Program-made: the position numbers and the translations under genes
Assembly (NCBI RefSeq): GCF_023065955.2
Contig: NW_026622997.1
Span: 35,823,278 to 35,887,277 of the forward strand
Direction: 5' to 3'
DNA length: 64,000 nucleotides
DNA from: Ursus arctos
Taxonomy: Eukaryota > Chordata > Mammalia > Carnivora > Ursidae
In this document: positions 46,501 through 59,600 of the stretch, piece after piece
How the letters are laid out: each line of letters opens with the position of its first letter
Numbering within the stretch: position 1 is the first letter of the stretch
Notes under the pieces: generated by a model
The model's database searches: none
Seen by the model: only the letters and a program-made list of their open reading frames with translations
Told to the model about the DNA's origin: nothing

Positions 46501-49500
46501 ACCCCTTTGCAAAAAGCCGGCTTCCCACGGAGACAGTTTTCCTGAGGTGCAGACCCTATCCCAAGTGGTTGTGGCAAGGTAAAGCAAATGCCCTCCACTT
46601 CTCTGGAAGAAACCACAGTGCCCAGCCATGTTCTAAGCCCTCCCATCCTCCCTGGGATTCTGAAAGCAGGAGTGAAAAGAGAGGAGCAGAGCACTGGGAC
46701 CCGTTTGACAAAACCCGGCTTCCCACGGGAAAGTCTTTCTCCACGTGCAGACATGCTCCCAGGTGCCTGTGGCAAGGGGAAGGAAATGCCATACACTGAC
46801 CTGGAAGAGACCACAGGGCCCAGGCACAGTCTGAGCCCTTCCCTCAACCCGGCGGTTTTGCTAGCAGGAGTTCAACCCCAACGAACACAGCCCGGAGACC
46901 CCTGGGTCAAAAACGGCTTCCGACGAACAATAGGTGCTTGCTGTGGAACTCCTATCCCAAGTGGGGGTAGCCAGCTCAACAAAATGCCACACAGCCAGGT
47001 GTAAGAAACAACATTGCCCAGGCATGGTCTAAGCCCCTCACCTCGTCCCTGTGCTTTGGGGAGCCGGAGGGACACCCGAGGCCCACGGCCCTGAGACCCC
47101 TTTGCAAAAAGCCGGCTTCCCACGGAGACAGTTTTCCTGAGGTGCAGACCCTATCCCAAGTGGTTGTGGCAAGGTAATGCAAATGCCCTCCACTTCTCTG
47201 CAAGAAACCACAGTGCCCAGCCATGTTCTAAGCCCTCCCATCCTCCCTGGGCTTCTGGCAGCAGGAGTGAAAAGAGAGGAGCAGAGCACTGGGACCCGTT
47301 TGACAAAACCCGGCTTCCCACGGGAAAGTCTCCACGTGCAGACATGCTCCCAGGTGCCTGTGGCAAGGGGAAGGAAATGCCATACACTGACCTGGAAGAG
47401 ACCACAGGGCCCAGGCACAGTCTGAACCCTTCCCTCAACCCGGCGGTTTTGCTAGCAGGAGTTCAACCCCAACGAACACAGCCCGGAGACCCCTGGGGCA
47501 AAAACGGCTTCCGACGAACAATAGGTGCTTGCTGTGGAACTCCTATCCCAAGTGGGGTTAGCCAGCTCAACAAAATGCCACACACCCAGGTGTAAGAAAC
47601 AACATTGCGCAGGCATGGTCTAAGCCCCTCACCTCGTCCCTGTGCTTTGGGGAGCCGGAGGGACAGCCGAGGCCCACGGCCCTGAGACCCCTTTGCAAAA
47701 AGCCGGCTTCCCACGGAAACATTTTTCCTGAGGTGCAGACCCTATCCCAAGTGGTTGTGGCAAGGTAAAGCAAATGCCCTCCACTTCTCTGGAAGAAACC
47801 ACAGTGCCCAGCCATGTTCTAAGCCCTCCCATCCTCCCTGGGCTTCTGGCAGCAGGAGTGAAAAGAGAGGAGCAGAGCACTGGGACCCGTTTGACAAAAA
47901 CCGGCTTCCCACGGGAAAGTCTTTCTCCACGTGCAGACATGCTCCCAGGTGCCTGGGGCAAGGGGAAGGAAATGCCATACACTGACCTGGAAGAGACCAC
48001 AGGGCCCAGGCACAGTCTGAACCCTTCCCTCAACCCGGCGGTTTTGCTAGCAGGAGTTCAACCCCAACGAACACAGCCCGGAGACCCCTGAGGCAAAAAC
48101 GGCTTCCGACGAATAATAGGCGCTTGCTGTGGAACACCAATCCCAAGAGGGGGTAGCCAGCTCAACAAAATGGCACACACCCAGGTGTAAGAAACAACAT
48201 TGCCCAGGCATGGTCTAAGCCCCTCACCTCGTCCCTGTGCTTTGGGGAGCCGGAGGGACACCCGAGTCCCACGGCCCTGAGACCCCTTTGCAAAAAGCCG
48301 GCTTCCCACGGAAACAGTTTTCCTGAGGTGCAGACCCTATCCCAAGTGGTTGTGGCAAGGTAAAGCAAATGCCCTCCACTTCTCTGGAAGAAACCACAGT
48401 GCCCAGCCATGTTCTAAGCCCTCCCATCCTCCCTGGGCTTCTGGCAGCAGGAGTGAAAAGAGAGGAGCAGAGCACTGGGACCCGTTTGACAAAAACCGGC
48501 TTCCCACGGGAAAGTCTTTCTCCACGTGCAGACATGCTCCCAGGTGCCTGGGGCAAGGGGAAGGAAATGCCATACACTGACCTGGAAGAGACCACAGGGC
48601 CCAGGCACAGTCTGAACCCTTCCCTCAACCCGGCGGTTTTGCTAGCAGGAGTTCAACCCCAACGAACACAGCCCGGAGACCCCAGGGGCAAAAACGGCTT
48701 CCGACGAACAATAGGTGCTTGCTGTGGAACTCCTATCCCAAGTGGGGGTAGCCAGCTCAACAAAATGCCACACACCCAGGTGTAAGAAACAACATTGCCC
48801 AGGCATGGTCTAAGCCCCTCACCTCGTCCCTGTGCTTTGGTGAGCCGGAGGGACACCCGAGGCCCACGGCCCTGAGACCCCTTTGCAAAAAGCCGGCTTC
48901 CCACGGAGACAGTTTTCCTGAGGTGCAGACCCTATCCCAAGTGGTTGTGGCAAGGTAAAGCAAATGCCCTCCACTTCTCTGGAAGAAACCACAGTGCCCA
49001 GCCATGTTCTCAGCCCTCCCATCCTCCCTGGGCTTCTGAAAGCAGGAGTGAAAAGAGAGGAGCAGAGCACTGGGACCCGTTTGACAAAACCCGGCTTCCC
49101 ACGGGAAAGTCTTTCTCCACGTGCAGACATGCTCCCAGGTGCCTGTGGCAAGGGGAAGGAAATGCCATACACTGACCTGGAAGAGACCACAGGGCCCAGG
49201 CACAGTCTGAACCCTTCCCTCAACCCGGCGATTTTGCTAGCAGGAGTTCAACCCCAACGAACACAGCCCGGATAGCCCTGAGGCAAAAACGGCTTCCGAC
49301 GAACAATAGGCGCTTGCTGTGGAACACCAATCCCAAGAGGGGGTAGCCAGCTCAACAAAATGCCACACACCCAGATGTAAGAAACAGCATTGCCCAGGCA
49401 TGGTCTAAGCCCCTCACCTCGTCCCTGTGCTTTGGGGAGCCGGAGGGACAGCCGAGGCCCACGGCCCTGAGACCCCTTTGCAAAAAGCCGGCTTCCCACG

Positions 49501-50083
49501 GAGACAGTTTTCCTGAGGTGCAGACCCTATCCCAAGTGGTTGTGGCAAGGTAATGCAAATGCCCTCCACTTCTCTGGAAGAAAACACAGTGCCCAGCCAT
49601 GTTCTAAGCCCTCCCATCCTCCCTGGGCTTCTGGCAGCAGGAGTGAAAAGAGAGGAGCAGAGCACTGGGACCCGTTTGACAAAACCCGGCTTCCCACGGG
49701 AAAGTCTTTCTCCACGTGCAGACATGCTCCCAGGTGCCTGTGGCAAGGGGAAGGAAATGCCATACACTGACCTGGAAGAGACCACAGGGCCCAGGCACAG
49801 TCTGAACCCTTCCCTCAACCCGGCGGTTTTGCTAGCAGGAGTTCAACCCCAACGAACACAGCCCGGAGACCCCTGGGGCAAAAACGGCTTCCGACGAACA
49901 ATAGGTGCTTGCTGTGGAACTCCTATCCCAAGTGGGGTTAGCCAGCTCAACAAAATGCCACACACCCAGGTGTAAGAAACAACATTGCGCAGGCATGGTC
50001 TAAGCCCCTCACCTCGTCCCTGTGCTTTGGGGAGCCGGAGGGACAGCCGAGGCCCACGGCCCTGAGACCCCTTTGCAAAAAGC
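43543..50083 (+). repeat. 11-mer HOR copy 1 (6,541 bp)
   Basis: Monomers start at 43543, 44138, 44733, 45328, 45923, 46518, 47113, 47704, 48299, 48894 and 49489. Position 1 is marked by acggagagag, cccaactgg, cactgtgaccc and atgcccccagg, followed by cgtcttcagacg; position 3 by gggtttctgg, cctggcgcaagg and cacagagccc; position 7 by gtaatgcaaatg plus ctctgcaag and the tttc deletion; position 8 by aacatttttcc; positions 6 and 10 by cttctgaaagc; position 11 by gtaatgcaaatg. Positions 4 and 5 (45328, 45923) differ from those in copies 2 and 3. Confidence 0.92.
43939..43950. other. HOR-specific inverted-repeat variant, copy 1
   Basis: cgtcttcagacg replaces the usual cggcttccgacg at the start of subunit C. 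It forms 5-bp inverted arms (cgtct/agacg) and a GTCTTC hexamer. It is found once per 11-mer. Confidence 0.9.
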
Positions 50084-50479
50084 CGGCTTCCCACGGAGAG
50101 AGTTTTCCTGAGGTGCAGACCCTATCCCAACTGGTTGTGGCAAGGTAAAGCAAATGCCCTCCACTTCTCTGGAAGAAACCACAGTGCCCAGCCATGTTCT
50201 AAGCCCTCCCATCCTCCCTGGGCTTCTGACAGCAGGAGTGAAAAGAGAGGAGCAGAACACTGTGACCCGTTTGAGAAAACCCGGCTTCCCACGGGAAAGT
50301 CTTTCTCCACGTGCAGACATGCCCCCAGGTGCCTGGGGCAAGGGGAAGGAAATGCCATACACTGACCTGGAAGAGACCACAGGGCCCAGGCACAGTCTGA
50401 ACCCTTCCCTCAACCCGGCGGTTTTGCTAGCAGGAGTTCAACCCCAACGAACACAGCCCGGAGACCCCTGGGGTAAAAA

Positions 50480-50491
50480 CGTCTTCAGACG
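50480..50491. other. HOR-specific inverted-repeat variant, copy 2
   Basis: Same cgtcttcagacg variant, 6,541 bp from copy 1. Here the preceding text is ggggtaaaaa instead of ggggcaaaaa. Confidence 0.9.
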
Positions 50492-51868
50492 AACAATAGG
50501 TGCTTGCTGTGGAACTCCTATCCCAAGTGGAGGTAGCCAGCTCAACAAAATGCCACACACCCAGGTGTAAGAAACAACATTGCCCAGGCATGGTCTAAGC
50601 CCCTCACCTCGTCCCTGTGCTTTGGGGAGCCGGAGGGACACCCGAGGCCCACGGCCCTGAGACCCCTTTGCAAAAAGCCGGCTTCCCACGGAGACAGTTT
50701 TCCTGAGGTGCACACCCTATCCCAAGTGGTTGTGGCAAGGTAAAGCAAATGCCCTCCACTTCTCTGGAAGAAACCACAGTGCCCAGCCATGTTCTAAGCC
50801 CTCCCATCCTCCCTGGGCTTCTGACAGCAGGAGTGAAAAGAGAGGAGCAGAGCACTGGGACCCGTTTGACAAAACCCGGCTTCCCACGGGAAAGTCTTTC
50901 TCCACGTGCAGACATGCTCCCAGGTGCCTGTGGCAAGGGGAAGGAAATGCCATACACTGACCTGGAAGAGACCACAGGGCCCAGGCACAGTCTGAACCCT
51001 TCCCTCAACCCGGCGGTTTTGCTAGCAGGAGTTCAACCCCCACGAACACAGCCCGGAGACCCCTGAGGCAAAAACGGCTTCCGACGAACAATAGGCGCTT
51101 GCTGTGGTACACCAATCCCAAGAGGGGGTAGCCAGCTCAATATAATGCCACACACCCAGGTGTAAGAAACAACATTGCCCAGGCATGGTCTAAGCCCCTC
51201 ACCTCGTCCCTGTGCTTTGGGGAGCCGGAGGGACACCCGAGGCCCACGGCCCTGAGACCCCTTTGCAAAAAGCCGGCTTCCCACGGAAACAGTTTTCCTG
51301 AGGTGCAGACCCTATCCCAAGTGGTTGTGGCAAGGTAAAGCAAATGCCCTCCACTTCTCTGGAAGAAACCACAGTGCCCAGCCATGTTCTAAGCCCTCCC
51401 ATCCTCCCTGGGTTTCTGGCAGCAGGAGTGAAAAGAGAGGAGCAGAGCACTGGGACCCGTTTGACAAAAACCGGCTTCCCACGGAAAAGTCTTTCTCCAC
51501 GTGCAGACATGCTCCCAGGTGCCTGGCGCAAGGGGAAGGAAATGCCATACACTGACCTGGAAGAGACCACAGAGCCCAGGCACAGTCTGAACCCTTCCCT
51601 CAACCCGGCGGTTTTGCTAGCAGGAGTTCAACCCCAACGAACACAGCCCGGAGACCCCTGGGGCAAAAACGGCTTCCGACGAACAATAGGTGCTTGCTGT
51701 GGAACTCCTATCCCAGTTGGGGTTAGCCAGCTCAACAAAATGCCACACACCCAGGTGTAAGAAACAACATTGCGCAGGCATGGTCTAAGCCCCTCACCTC
51801 GTCCCTGTGCTTTGGGGAGCCGGAGGGACAGCCGAGGCCCACGGCCCTGAGACCCCTTTGCAAAAAGC

Positions 51869-54244
51869 CGGCTTCCCACGGAAACATTTTTCCTGAGGTG
51901 CAGACCCTATCCCAAGTGGTTGTGGCAAGGTAAAGCAAATGCCCTCCACTTCTCTGGAAGAAACCACAGTGCCCAGCCATGTTCTAAGCCCTCCCATCCT
52001 CCCTGGGCTTCTGGCAGCAGGAGTGAAAAGAGAGGAGCAGAGCACTGGGACCCGTTTGACAAAAACCGGCTTCCCACGGGAAAGTCTTTCTCCACGTGCA
52101 GACATGCTCCCAGGTGCCTGGGGCAAGGGGAAGGAAATGCCATACACTGACCTGGAAGAGACCACAGGGCCCAGGCACAGTCTGAACCCTTCCCTCAACC
52201 CGGCGGTTTTGCTAGCAGGAGTTCAACCCCAACGAACACAGCCCGGAGACCCCTGAGGCAAAAACGGCTTCCGACGAATAATAGGCGCTTGCTGTGGAAC
52301 ACCAATCCCAAGAGGGGGTAGCCAGCTCAACAAAATGGCACACACCCAGGTGTAAGAAACAACATTGCCCAGGCATGGTCTAAGCCCCTCACCTCGTCCC
52401 TGTGCTTTGGGGAGCCGGAGGGACACCCGAGGCCCACGGCCCTGAGACCCCTTTGCAAAAAGCCGGCTTCCCACGGAAACAGTTTTCCTGAGGTGCAGAC
52501 CCTATCCCAAGTGGTTGTGGCAAGGTAAAGCAAATGCCCTCCACTTCTCTGGAAGAAACCACAGTGCCCAGCCATGTTCTAAGCCCTCCCATCCTCCCTG
52601 GGCTTCTGGCAGCAGGAGTGAAAAGAGAGGAGCAGAGCACTGGGACCCGTTTGACAAAAACCGGCTTCCCACGGGAAAGTCTTTCTCCACGTGCAGACAT
52701 GCTCCCAGGTGCCTGGGGCAAGGGGAAGGAAATGCCATACACTGACCTGGAAGAGACCACAGGGCCCAGGCACAGTCTGAACCCTTCCCTCAACCCGGCG
52801 GTTTTGCTAGCAGGAGTTCAACCCCAACGAACACAGCCCGGAGACCCCAGGGGCAAAAACGGCTTCCGACGAACAATAGGTGCTTGCTGTGGAACTCCTA
52901 TCCCAAGTGGGGGTAGCCAGCTCAACAAAATGCCACACACCCAGGTGTAAGAAACAACATTGCCCAGGCATGGTCTAAGCCCCTCACCTCGTCCCTGTGC
53001 TTTGGTGAGACGGAGGGACACCCGAGGCCCACGGCCCTGAGACCCCTTTGCAAAAAGCCGGCTTCCCACGGAGACAGTTTTCCTGAGGTGCAGACCCTAT
53101 CCCAAGTGGTTGTGGCAAGGTAAAGCAAATGCCCTCCACTTCTCTGGAAGAAACCACAGTGCCCAGCCATGTTCTCAGCCCTCCCATCCTCCCTGGGCTT
53201 CTGAAAGCAGGAGTGAAAAGAGAGGAGCAGAGCACTGGGACCCGTTTGACAAAACCCGGCTTCCCACGGGAAAGTCTTTCTCCACGTGCAGACATGCTCC
53301 CAGGTGCCTGTGGCAAGGGGAAGGAAATGCCATACACTGACCTGGAAGAGACCACAGGGCCCAGGCACAGTCTGAGCCCTTCCCTCAACCCGGCGGTTTT
53401 GCTAGCAGGAGTTCAACCCCAACGAACACAGCCCGGAGACCCCTGGGTCAAAAACGGCTTCCGACGAACAATAGGTGCTTGCTGTGGAACTCCTATCCCA
53501 AGTGGGGGTAGCCAGCTCAACAAAATGCCACACAGCCAGGTGTAAGAAACAACATTGCCCAGGCATGGTCTAAGCCCCTCACCTCGTCCCTGTGCTTTGG
53601 GGAGCCGGAGGGACACCCGAGGCCCACGGCCCTGAGACCCCTTTGCAAAAAGCCGGCTTCCCACGGAGACAGTTTTCCTGAGGTGCAGACCCTATCCCAA
53701 GTGGTTGTGGCAAGGTAATGCAAATGCCCTCCACTTCTCTGCAAGAAACCACAGTGCCCAGCCATGTTCTAAGCCCTCCCATCCTCCCTGGGCTTCTGGC
53801 AGCAGGACTGAAAAGAGAGGAGCAGAGCACTGGGACCCGTTTGACAAAACCCGGTTTCCCACGGGAAAGTCTCCACGTGCAGACATGCTCCCAGGTGCCT
53901 GTGGCAAGGGGAAGGAAATGCCATACACTGACCTGGAAGAGACCACAGGGCCCAGGCACAGTCTGAACCCTTCCCTCAACCCGGCGGTTTTGCTAGCAGG
54001 AGTTCAACCCCAACGAACACAGCCCGGAGACCCCTGGGGCAAAAACGGCTTCCGACGAACAATAGGTGCTTGCTGTGGAACTCCTATCCCAAGTGGGGTT
54101 AGCCAGCTCAACAAAATGCCACACACCCAGGTGTAAGAAACAACATTGCGCAGGCATGGTCTAAGCCCCTCACCTCGTCCCTGTGCTTTGGGGAGCCGGA
54201 GGGACAGCCGAGGCCCACGGCCCTGAGACCCCTTTGCAAAAAGC
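51869..54244 (+). repeat. 4-monomer sub-block of the 11-mer (positions 4-7)
   Basis: Order aacatttttcc, cgaataatagg-preceded, cttctgaaagc and gtaatgcaaatg monomers, the same order as positions 8-11 that follow directly. Total length 2,376 bp because of the tttc deletion in its last monomer (53654). Confidence 0.85.
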
Positions 54245-56624
54245 CGGCTTCCCACGGAAACATTTTTCCTGAGGTGCAGACCCTATCCCAAGTGGTTGTG
54301 GCAAGGTAAAGCAAATGCCCTCCACTTCTCTGGAAGAAACCACAGTGCCCAGCCATGTTCTAAGCCCTCCCATCCTCCCTGGGCTTCTGGCAGCAGGAGT
54401 GAAAAGAGAGGAGCAGAGCACTGGGACCCGTTTGACAAAAACCGGCTTCCCACGGGAAAGTCTTTCTCCACGTGCAGACATGCTCCCAGGTGCCTGGGGC
54501 AAGGGGAAGGAAATGCCATACACTGACCTGGAAGAGACCACAGGGCCCAGGCACAGTCTGAACCCTTCCCTCAACCCGGCGGTTTTGCTAGCAGGAGTTC
54601 AACCCCAACGAACACAGCCCGGAGACCCCTGAGGCAAAAACGGCTTCCGACGAATAATAGGCGCTTGCTGTGGAACACCAATCCCAAGAGGGGGTAGCCA
54701 GCTCAACAAAATGGCACACACCCAGGTGTAAGAAACAACATTGCCCAGGCATGGTCTAAGCCCCTCACCTCGTCCCTGTGCTTTGGGGAGCCGGAGGGAC
54801 ACCCGAGTCCCACGGCCCTGAGACCCCTTTGCAAAAAGCCGGCTTCCCACGGAAACAGTTTTCCTGAGGTGCAGACCCTATCCCAAGTGGTTGTGGCAAG
54901 GTAAAGCAAATGCCCTCCACTTCTCTGGAAGAAACCACAGTGCCCAGCCATGTTCTAAGCCCTCCCATCCTCCCTGGGCTTCTGGCAGCAGGAGTGAAAA
55001 GAGAGGAGCAGAGCACTGGGACCCGTTTGACAAAAACCGGCTTCCCACGGGAAAGTCTTTCTCCACGTGCAGACATGCTCCCAGGTGCCTGGGGCAAGGG
55101 GAAGGAAATGCCATACACTGACCTGGAAGAGACCACAGGGCCCAGGCACAGTCTGAACCCTTCCCTCAACCCGGCGGTTTTGCTAGCAGGAGTTCAACCC
55201 CAACGAACACAGCCCGGAGACCCCAGGGGCAAAAACGGCTTCCGACGAACAATAGGTGCTTGCTGTGGAACTCCTATCCCAAGTGGGGGTAGCCAGCTCA
55301 ACAAAATGCCACACACCCAGGTGTAAGAAACAACATTGCCCAGGCATGGTCTAAGCCCCTCACCTCGTCCCTGTGCTTTGGTGAGCCGGAGGGACACCCG
55401 AGGCCCACGGCCCTGAGACCCCTTTGCAAAAAGCCGGCTTCCCACGGAGACAGTTTTCCTGAGGTGCAGACCCTATCCCAAGTGGTTGTGGCAAGGTAAA
55501 GCAAATGCCCTCCACTTCTCTGGAAGAAACCACAGTGCCCAGCCATGTTCTCAGCCCTCCCATCCTCCCTGGGCTTCTGAAAGCAGGAGTGAAAAGAGAG
55601 GAGCAGAGCACTGGGACCCGTTTGACAAAACCCGGCTTCCCACGGGAAAGTCTTTCTCCACGTGCAGACATGCTCCCAGGTGCCTGTGGCAAGGGGAAGG
55701 AAATGCCATACACTGACCTGGAAGAGACCACAGGGCCCAGGCACAGTCTGAACCCTTCCCTCAACCCGGCGATTTTGCTAGCAGGAGTTCAACCCCAACG
55801 AACACAGCCCGGATAGCCCTGAGGCAAAAACGGCTTCCGACGAACAATAGGCGCTTGCTGTGGAACACCAATCCCAAGAGGGGGTAGCCAGCTCAACAAA
55901 ATGCCACACACCCAGATGTAAGAAACAGCATTGCCCAGGCATGGTCTAAGCCCCGCACCTCGTCCCTGTGCTTTGGGGAGCCGGAGGGACAGCCGAGGCC
56001 CACGGCCCTGAGACCCCTTTGCAAAAAGCCGGCTTCCCACGGAGACAGTTTTCCTGAGGTGCAGACCCTATCCCAAGTGGTTGTGGCAAGGTAATGCAAA
56101 TGCCCTCCACTTCTCTGGAAGAAAACACAGTGCCCAGCCATGTTCTAAGCCCTCCCATCCTCCCTGGGCTTCTGGCAGCAGGAGTGAAAAGAGAGGAGCA
56201 GAGCACTGGGACCCGTTTGACAAAACCCGGCTTCCCACGGGAAAGTCTTTCTCCACGTGCAGACATGCTCCCAGGTGCCTGTGGCAAGGGGAAGGAAATG
56301 CCATACACTGACCTGGAAGAGACCACAGGGCCCAGGCACAGTCTGAACCCTTCCCTCAACCCGGCGGTTTTGCTAGCAGGAGTTCAACCCCAACGAACAC
56401 AGCCCGGAGACCCCTGGGGCAAAAACGGCTTCCGACGAACAATAGGTGCTTGCTGTGGAACTCCTATCCCAAGTGGGGTTAGCCAGCTCAACAAAATGCC
56501 ACACACCCAGGTGTAAGAAACAACATTGCGCAGGCATGGTCTAAGCCCCTCACCTCGTCCCTGTGCTTTGGGGAGCCGGAGGGACAGCCGAGGCCCACGG
56601 CCCTGAGACCCCTTTGCAAAAAGC
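54245..56624 (+). repeat. 4-monomer sub-block of the 11-mer (positions 8-11)
   Basis: Direct neighbour and near-duplicate of 51869-54244, 2,380 bp. It is told apart by ggcgattttgc, cggatagccc, ccagatgtaag and gaaaacacag in its last two monomers. Confidence 0.85.
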
Positions 56625-59600
56625 CGGCTTCCCACGGAGAGAGTTTTCCTGAGGTGCAGACCCTATCCCAACTGGTTGTGGCAAGGTAAAGCAAATGCCC
56701 TCCACTTCTCTGGAAGAAACCACAGTGCCCAGCCATGTTCTAAGCCCTCCCATCCTCCCTGGGCTTCTGACAGCAGGAGTGAAAAGAGAGGAGCAGAACA
56801 CTGTGACCCGTTTGAGAAAACCCGGCTTCCCACGGGAAAGTCTTTCTCCACGTGCAGACATGCCCCCAGGTGCCTGGGGCAAGGGGAAGGAAATGCCATA
56901 CACTGACCTGGAAGAGACCACAGGGCCCAGGCACAGTCTGAACCCTTCCCTCAACCCGGCGGTTTTGCTAGCAGGAGTTCAACCCCAACGAACACAGCCC
57001 GGAGACCCCTGGGGTAAAAACGTCTTCAGACGAACAATAGGTGCTTGCTGTGGAACTCCTATCCCAAGTGGAGGTAGCCAGCTCAACAAAATGCCACACA
57101 CCCAGGTGTAAGAAACAACATTGCCCAGGCATGGTCTAAGCCCCTCACCTCGTCCCTGTGCTTTGGGGAGCCGGAGGGACAGCCGAGGCCCACGGCCCTG
57201 AGACCCCTTTGCAAAAAGCCGGCTTCCCACGGAGACAGTTTTCCTGAGGTGCACACCCTATCCCAAGTGGTTGTGGCAAGGTAAAGCAAATGCCCTCCAC
57301 TTCTCTGGAAGAAACCACAGTGCCCAGCCATGTTCTAAGCCCTCCCATCCTCCCTGGGCTTCTGACAGCAGGAGTGAAAAGAGAGGAGCAGAGCACTGGG
57401 ACCCGTTTGACAAAACCCGGCTTCCCACGGGAAAGTCTTTCTCCACGTGCAGACATGCTCCCAGGTGCCTGTGGCAAGGGGAAGGAAATGCCATACACTG
57501 ACCTGGAAGAGACCACAGGGCCCAGGCACAGTCTGAACCCTTCCCTCAACCCGGCGGTTTTGCTAGCAGGAGTTCAACCCCCACGAACACAGCCCGGAGA
57601 CCCCTGAGGCAAAAACGGCTTCCGACGAACAATAGGCGCTTGCTGTGGTACACCAATCCTAAGAGGGGGTAGCCAGCTCAATATAATGCCACACACCCAG
57701 GTGTAAGAAACAACATTGCCCAGGCATGGTCTAAGCCCCTCACCTCGTCCCTGTGCTTTGGGGAGCCGGAGGGACACCCGAGGCCCACGGCCCTGAGACC
57801 CCTTTGCAAAAAGCCGGCTTCCCACGGAAACAGTTTTCCTGAGGTGCAGACCCTATCCCAAGTGGTTGTGGCAAGGTAAAGCAAATGCCCTCCACTTCTC
57901 TGGAAGAAACCACAGTGCCCAGCCATGTTCTAAGCCCTCCCATCCTCCCTGGGTTTCTGGCAGCAGGAGTGAAAAGAGAGGAGCAGAGCACTGGGACCCG
58001 TTTGACAAAAACCGGCTTCCCACGGGAAAGTCTTTCTCCACGTGCAGACATGCTCCCAGGTGCCTGGCGCAAGGGGAAGGAAATGCCATACACTGACCTG
58101 GAAGAGACCACAGAGCCCAGGCACAGTCTGAACCCTTCCCTCAACCCGGCGGTTTTGCTAGCAGGAGTTCAACCCCAACGAACACAGCCCGGAGACCCCT
58201 GGGGCAAAAACGGCTTCCGACGAACAATAGGTGCTTGCTGTGGAACTCCTATCCCAGTTGGGGTTAGCCAGCTCAACAAAATGCCACACACCCAGGTGTA
58301 AGAAACAACATTGCGCAGGCATGGTCTAAGCCCCTCACCTCGTCCCTGTGCTTTGGGGAGCCGGAGGGACAGCCGAGGCCCACGGCCCTGAGACCCCTTT
58401 GCAAAAAGCCGGCTTCCCACGGAAACATTTTTCCTGAGGTGCAGACCCTATCCCAAGTGGTTGTGGCAAGGTAAAGCAAATGCCCTCCACTTCTCTGGAA
58501 GAAACCACAGTGCCCAGCCATGTTCTAAGCCCTCCCATCCTCCCTGGGCTTCTGGCAGCAGGAGTGAAAAGAGAGGAGCAGAGCACTGGGACCCGTTTGA
58601 CAAAAACCGGCTTCCCACGGGAAAGTCTTTCTCCACGTGCAGACATGCTCCCAGGTGCCTGGGGCAAGGGGAAGGAAATGCCATACACTGACCTGGAAGA
58701 GACCACAGGGCCCAGGCACAGTCTGAACCCTTCCCTCAACCCGGCGGTTTTGCTAGCAGGAGTTCAACCCCAACGAACACAGCCCGGAGACCCCTGAGGC
58801 AAAAACGGCTTCCGACGAATAATAGGCGCTTGCTGTGGAACACCAATCCCAAGAGGGGGTAGCCAGCTCAACAAAATGGCACACACCCAGGTGTAAGAAA
58901 CAACATTGCCCAGGCATGGTCTAAGCCCCTCACCTCGTCCCTGTGCTTTGGGGAGCCGGAGGGACACCCGAGGCCCACGGCCCTGAGACCCCTTTGCAAA
59001 AAGCCGGCTTCCCACGGAAACAGTTTTCCTGAGGTGCAGACCCTATCCCAAGTGGTTGTGGCAAGGTAAAGCAAATGCCCTCCACTTCTCTGGAAGAAAC
59101 CACAGTGCCCAGCCATGTTCTAAGCCCTCCCATCCTCCCTGGGCTTCTGGCAGCAGGAGTGAAAAGAGAGGAGCAGAGCACTGGGACCCGTTTGACAAAA
59201 ACCGGCTTCCCACGGGAAAGTCTTTCTCCACGTGCAGACATGCTCCCAGGTGCCTGGGGCAAGGGGAAGGAAATGCCATACACTGACCTGGAAGAGACCA
59301 CAGGGCCCAGGCACAGTCTGAACCCTTCCCTCAACCCGGCGGTTTTGCTAGCAGGAGTTCAACCCCAACGAACACAGCCCGGAGACCCCAGGGGCAAAAA
59401 CGGCTTCCGACGAACAATAGGTGCTTGCTGTGGAACTCCTATCCCAAGTGGGGGTAGCCAGCTCAACAAAATGCCACACACCCAGGTGTAAGAAACAACA
59501 TTGCCCAGGCATGGTCTAAGCCCCTCACCTCGTCCCTGTGCTTTGGTGAGACGGAGGGACACCCGAGGCCCACGGCCCTGAGACCCCTTTGCAAAAAGCC

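Larger units (their letters stand above)
50084..56624 (+). repeat. 11-mer HOR copy 2 (6,541 bp)
   Basis: All position markers of copy 1 recur at exactly +6,541 bp. Here positions 4-7 (51869-54244) and 8-11 (54245-56624) are two versions of the same four-monomer series, so the 11-mer is 3+4+4. Private changes seen include acggaaaagtc near 51483 and ccccgcacc near 55954. Confidence 0.93.
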
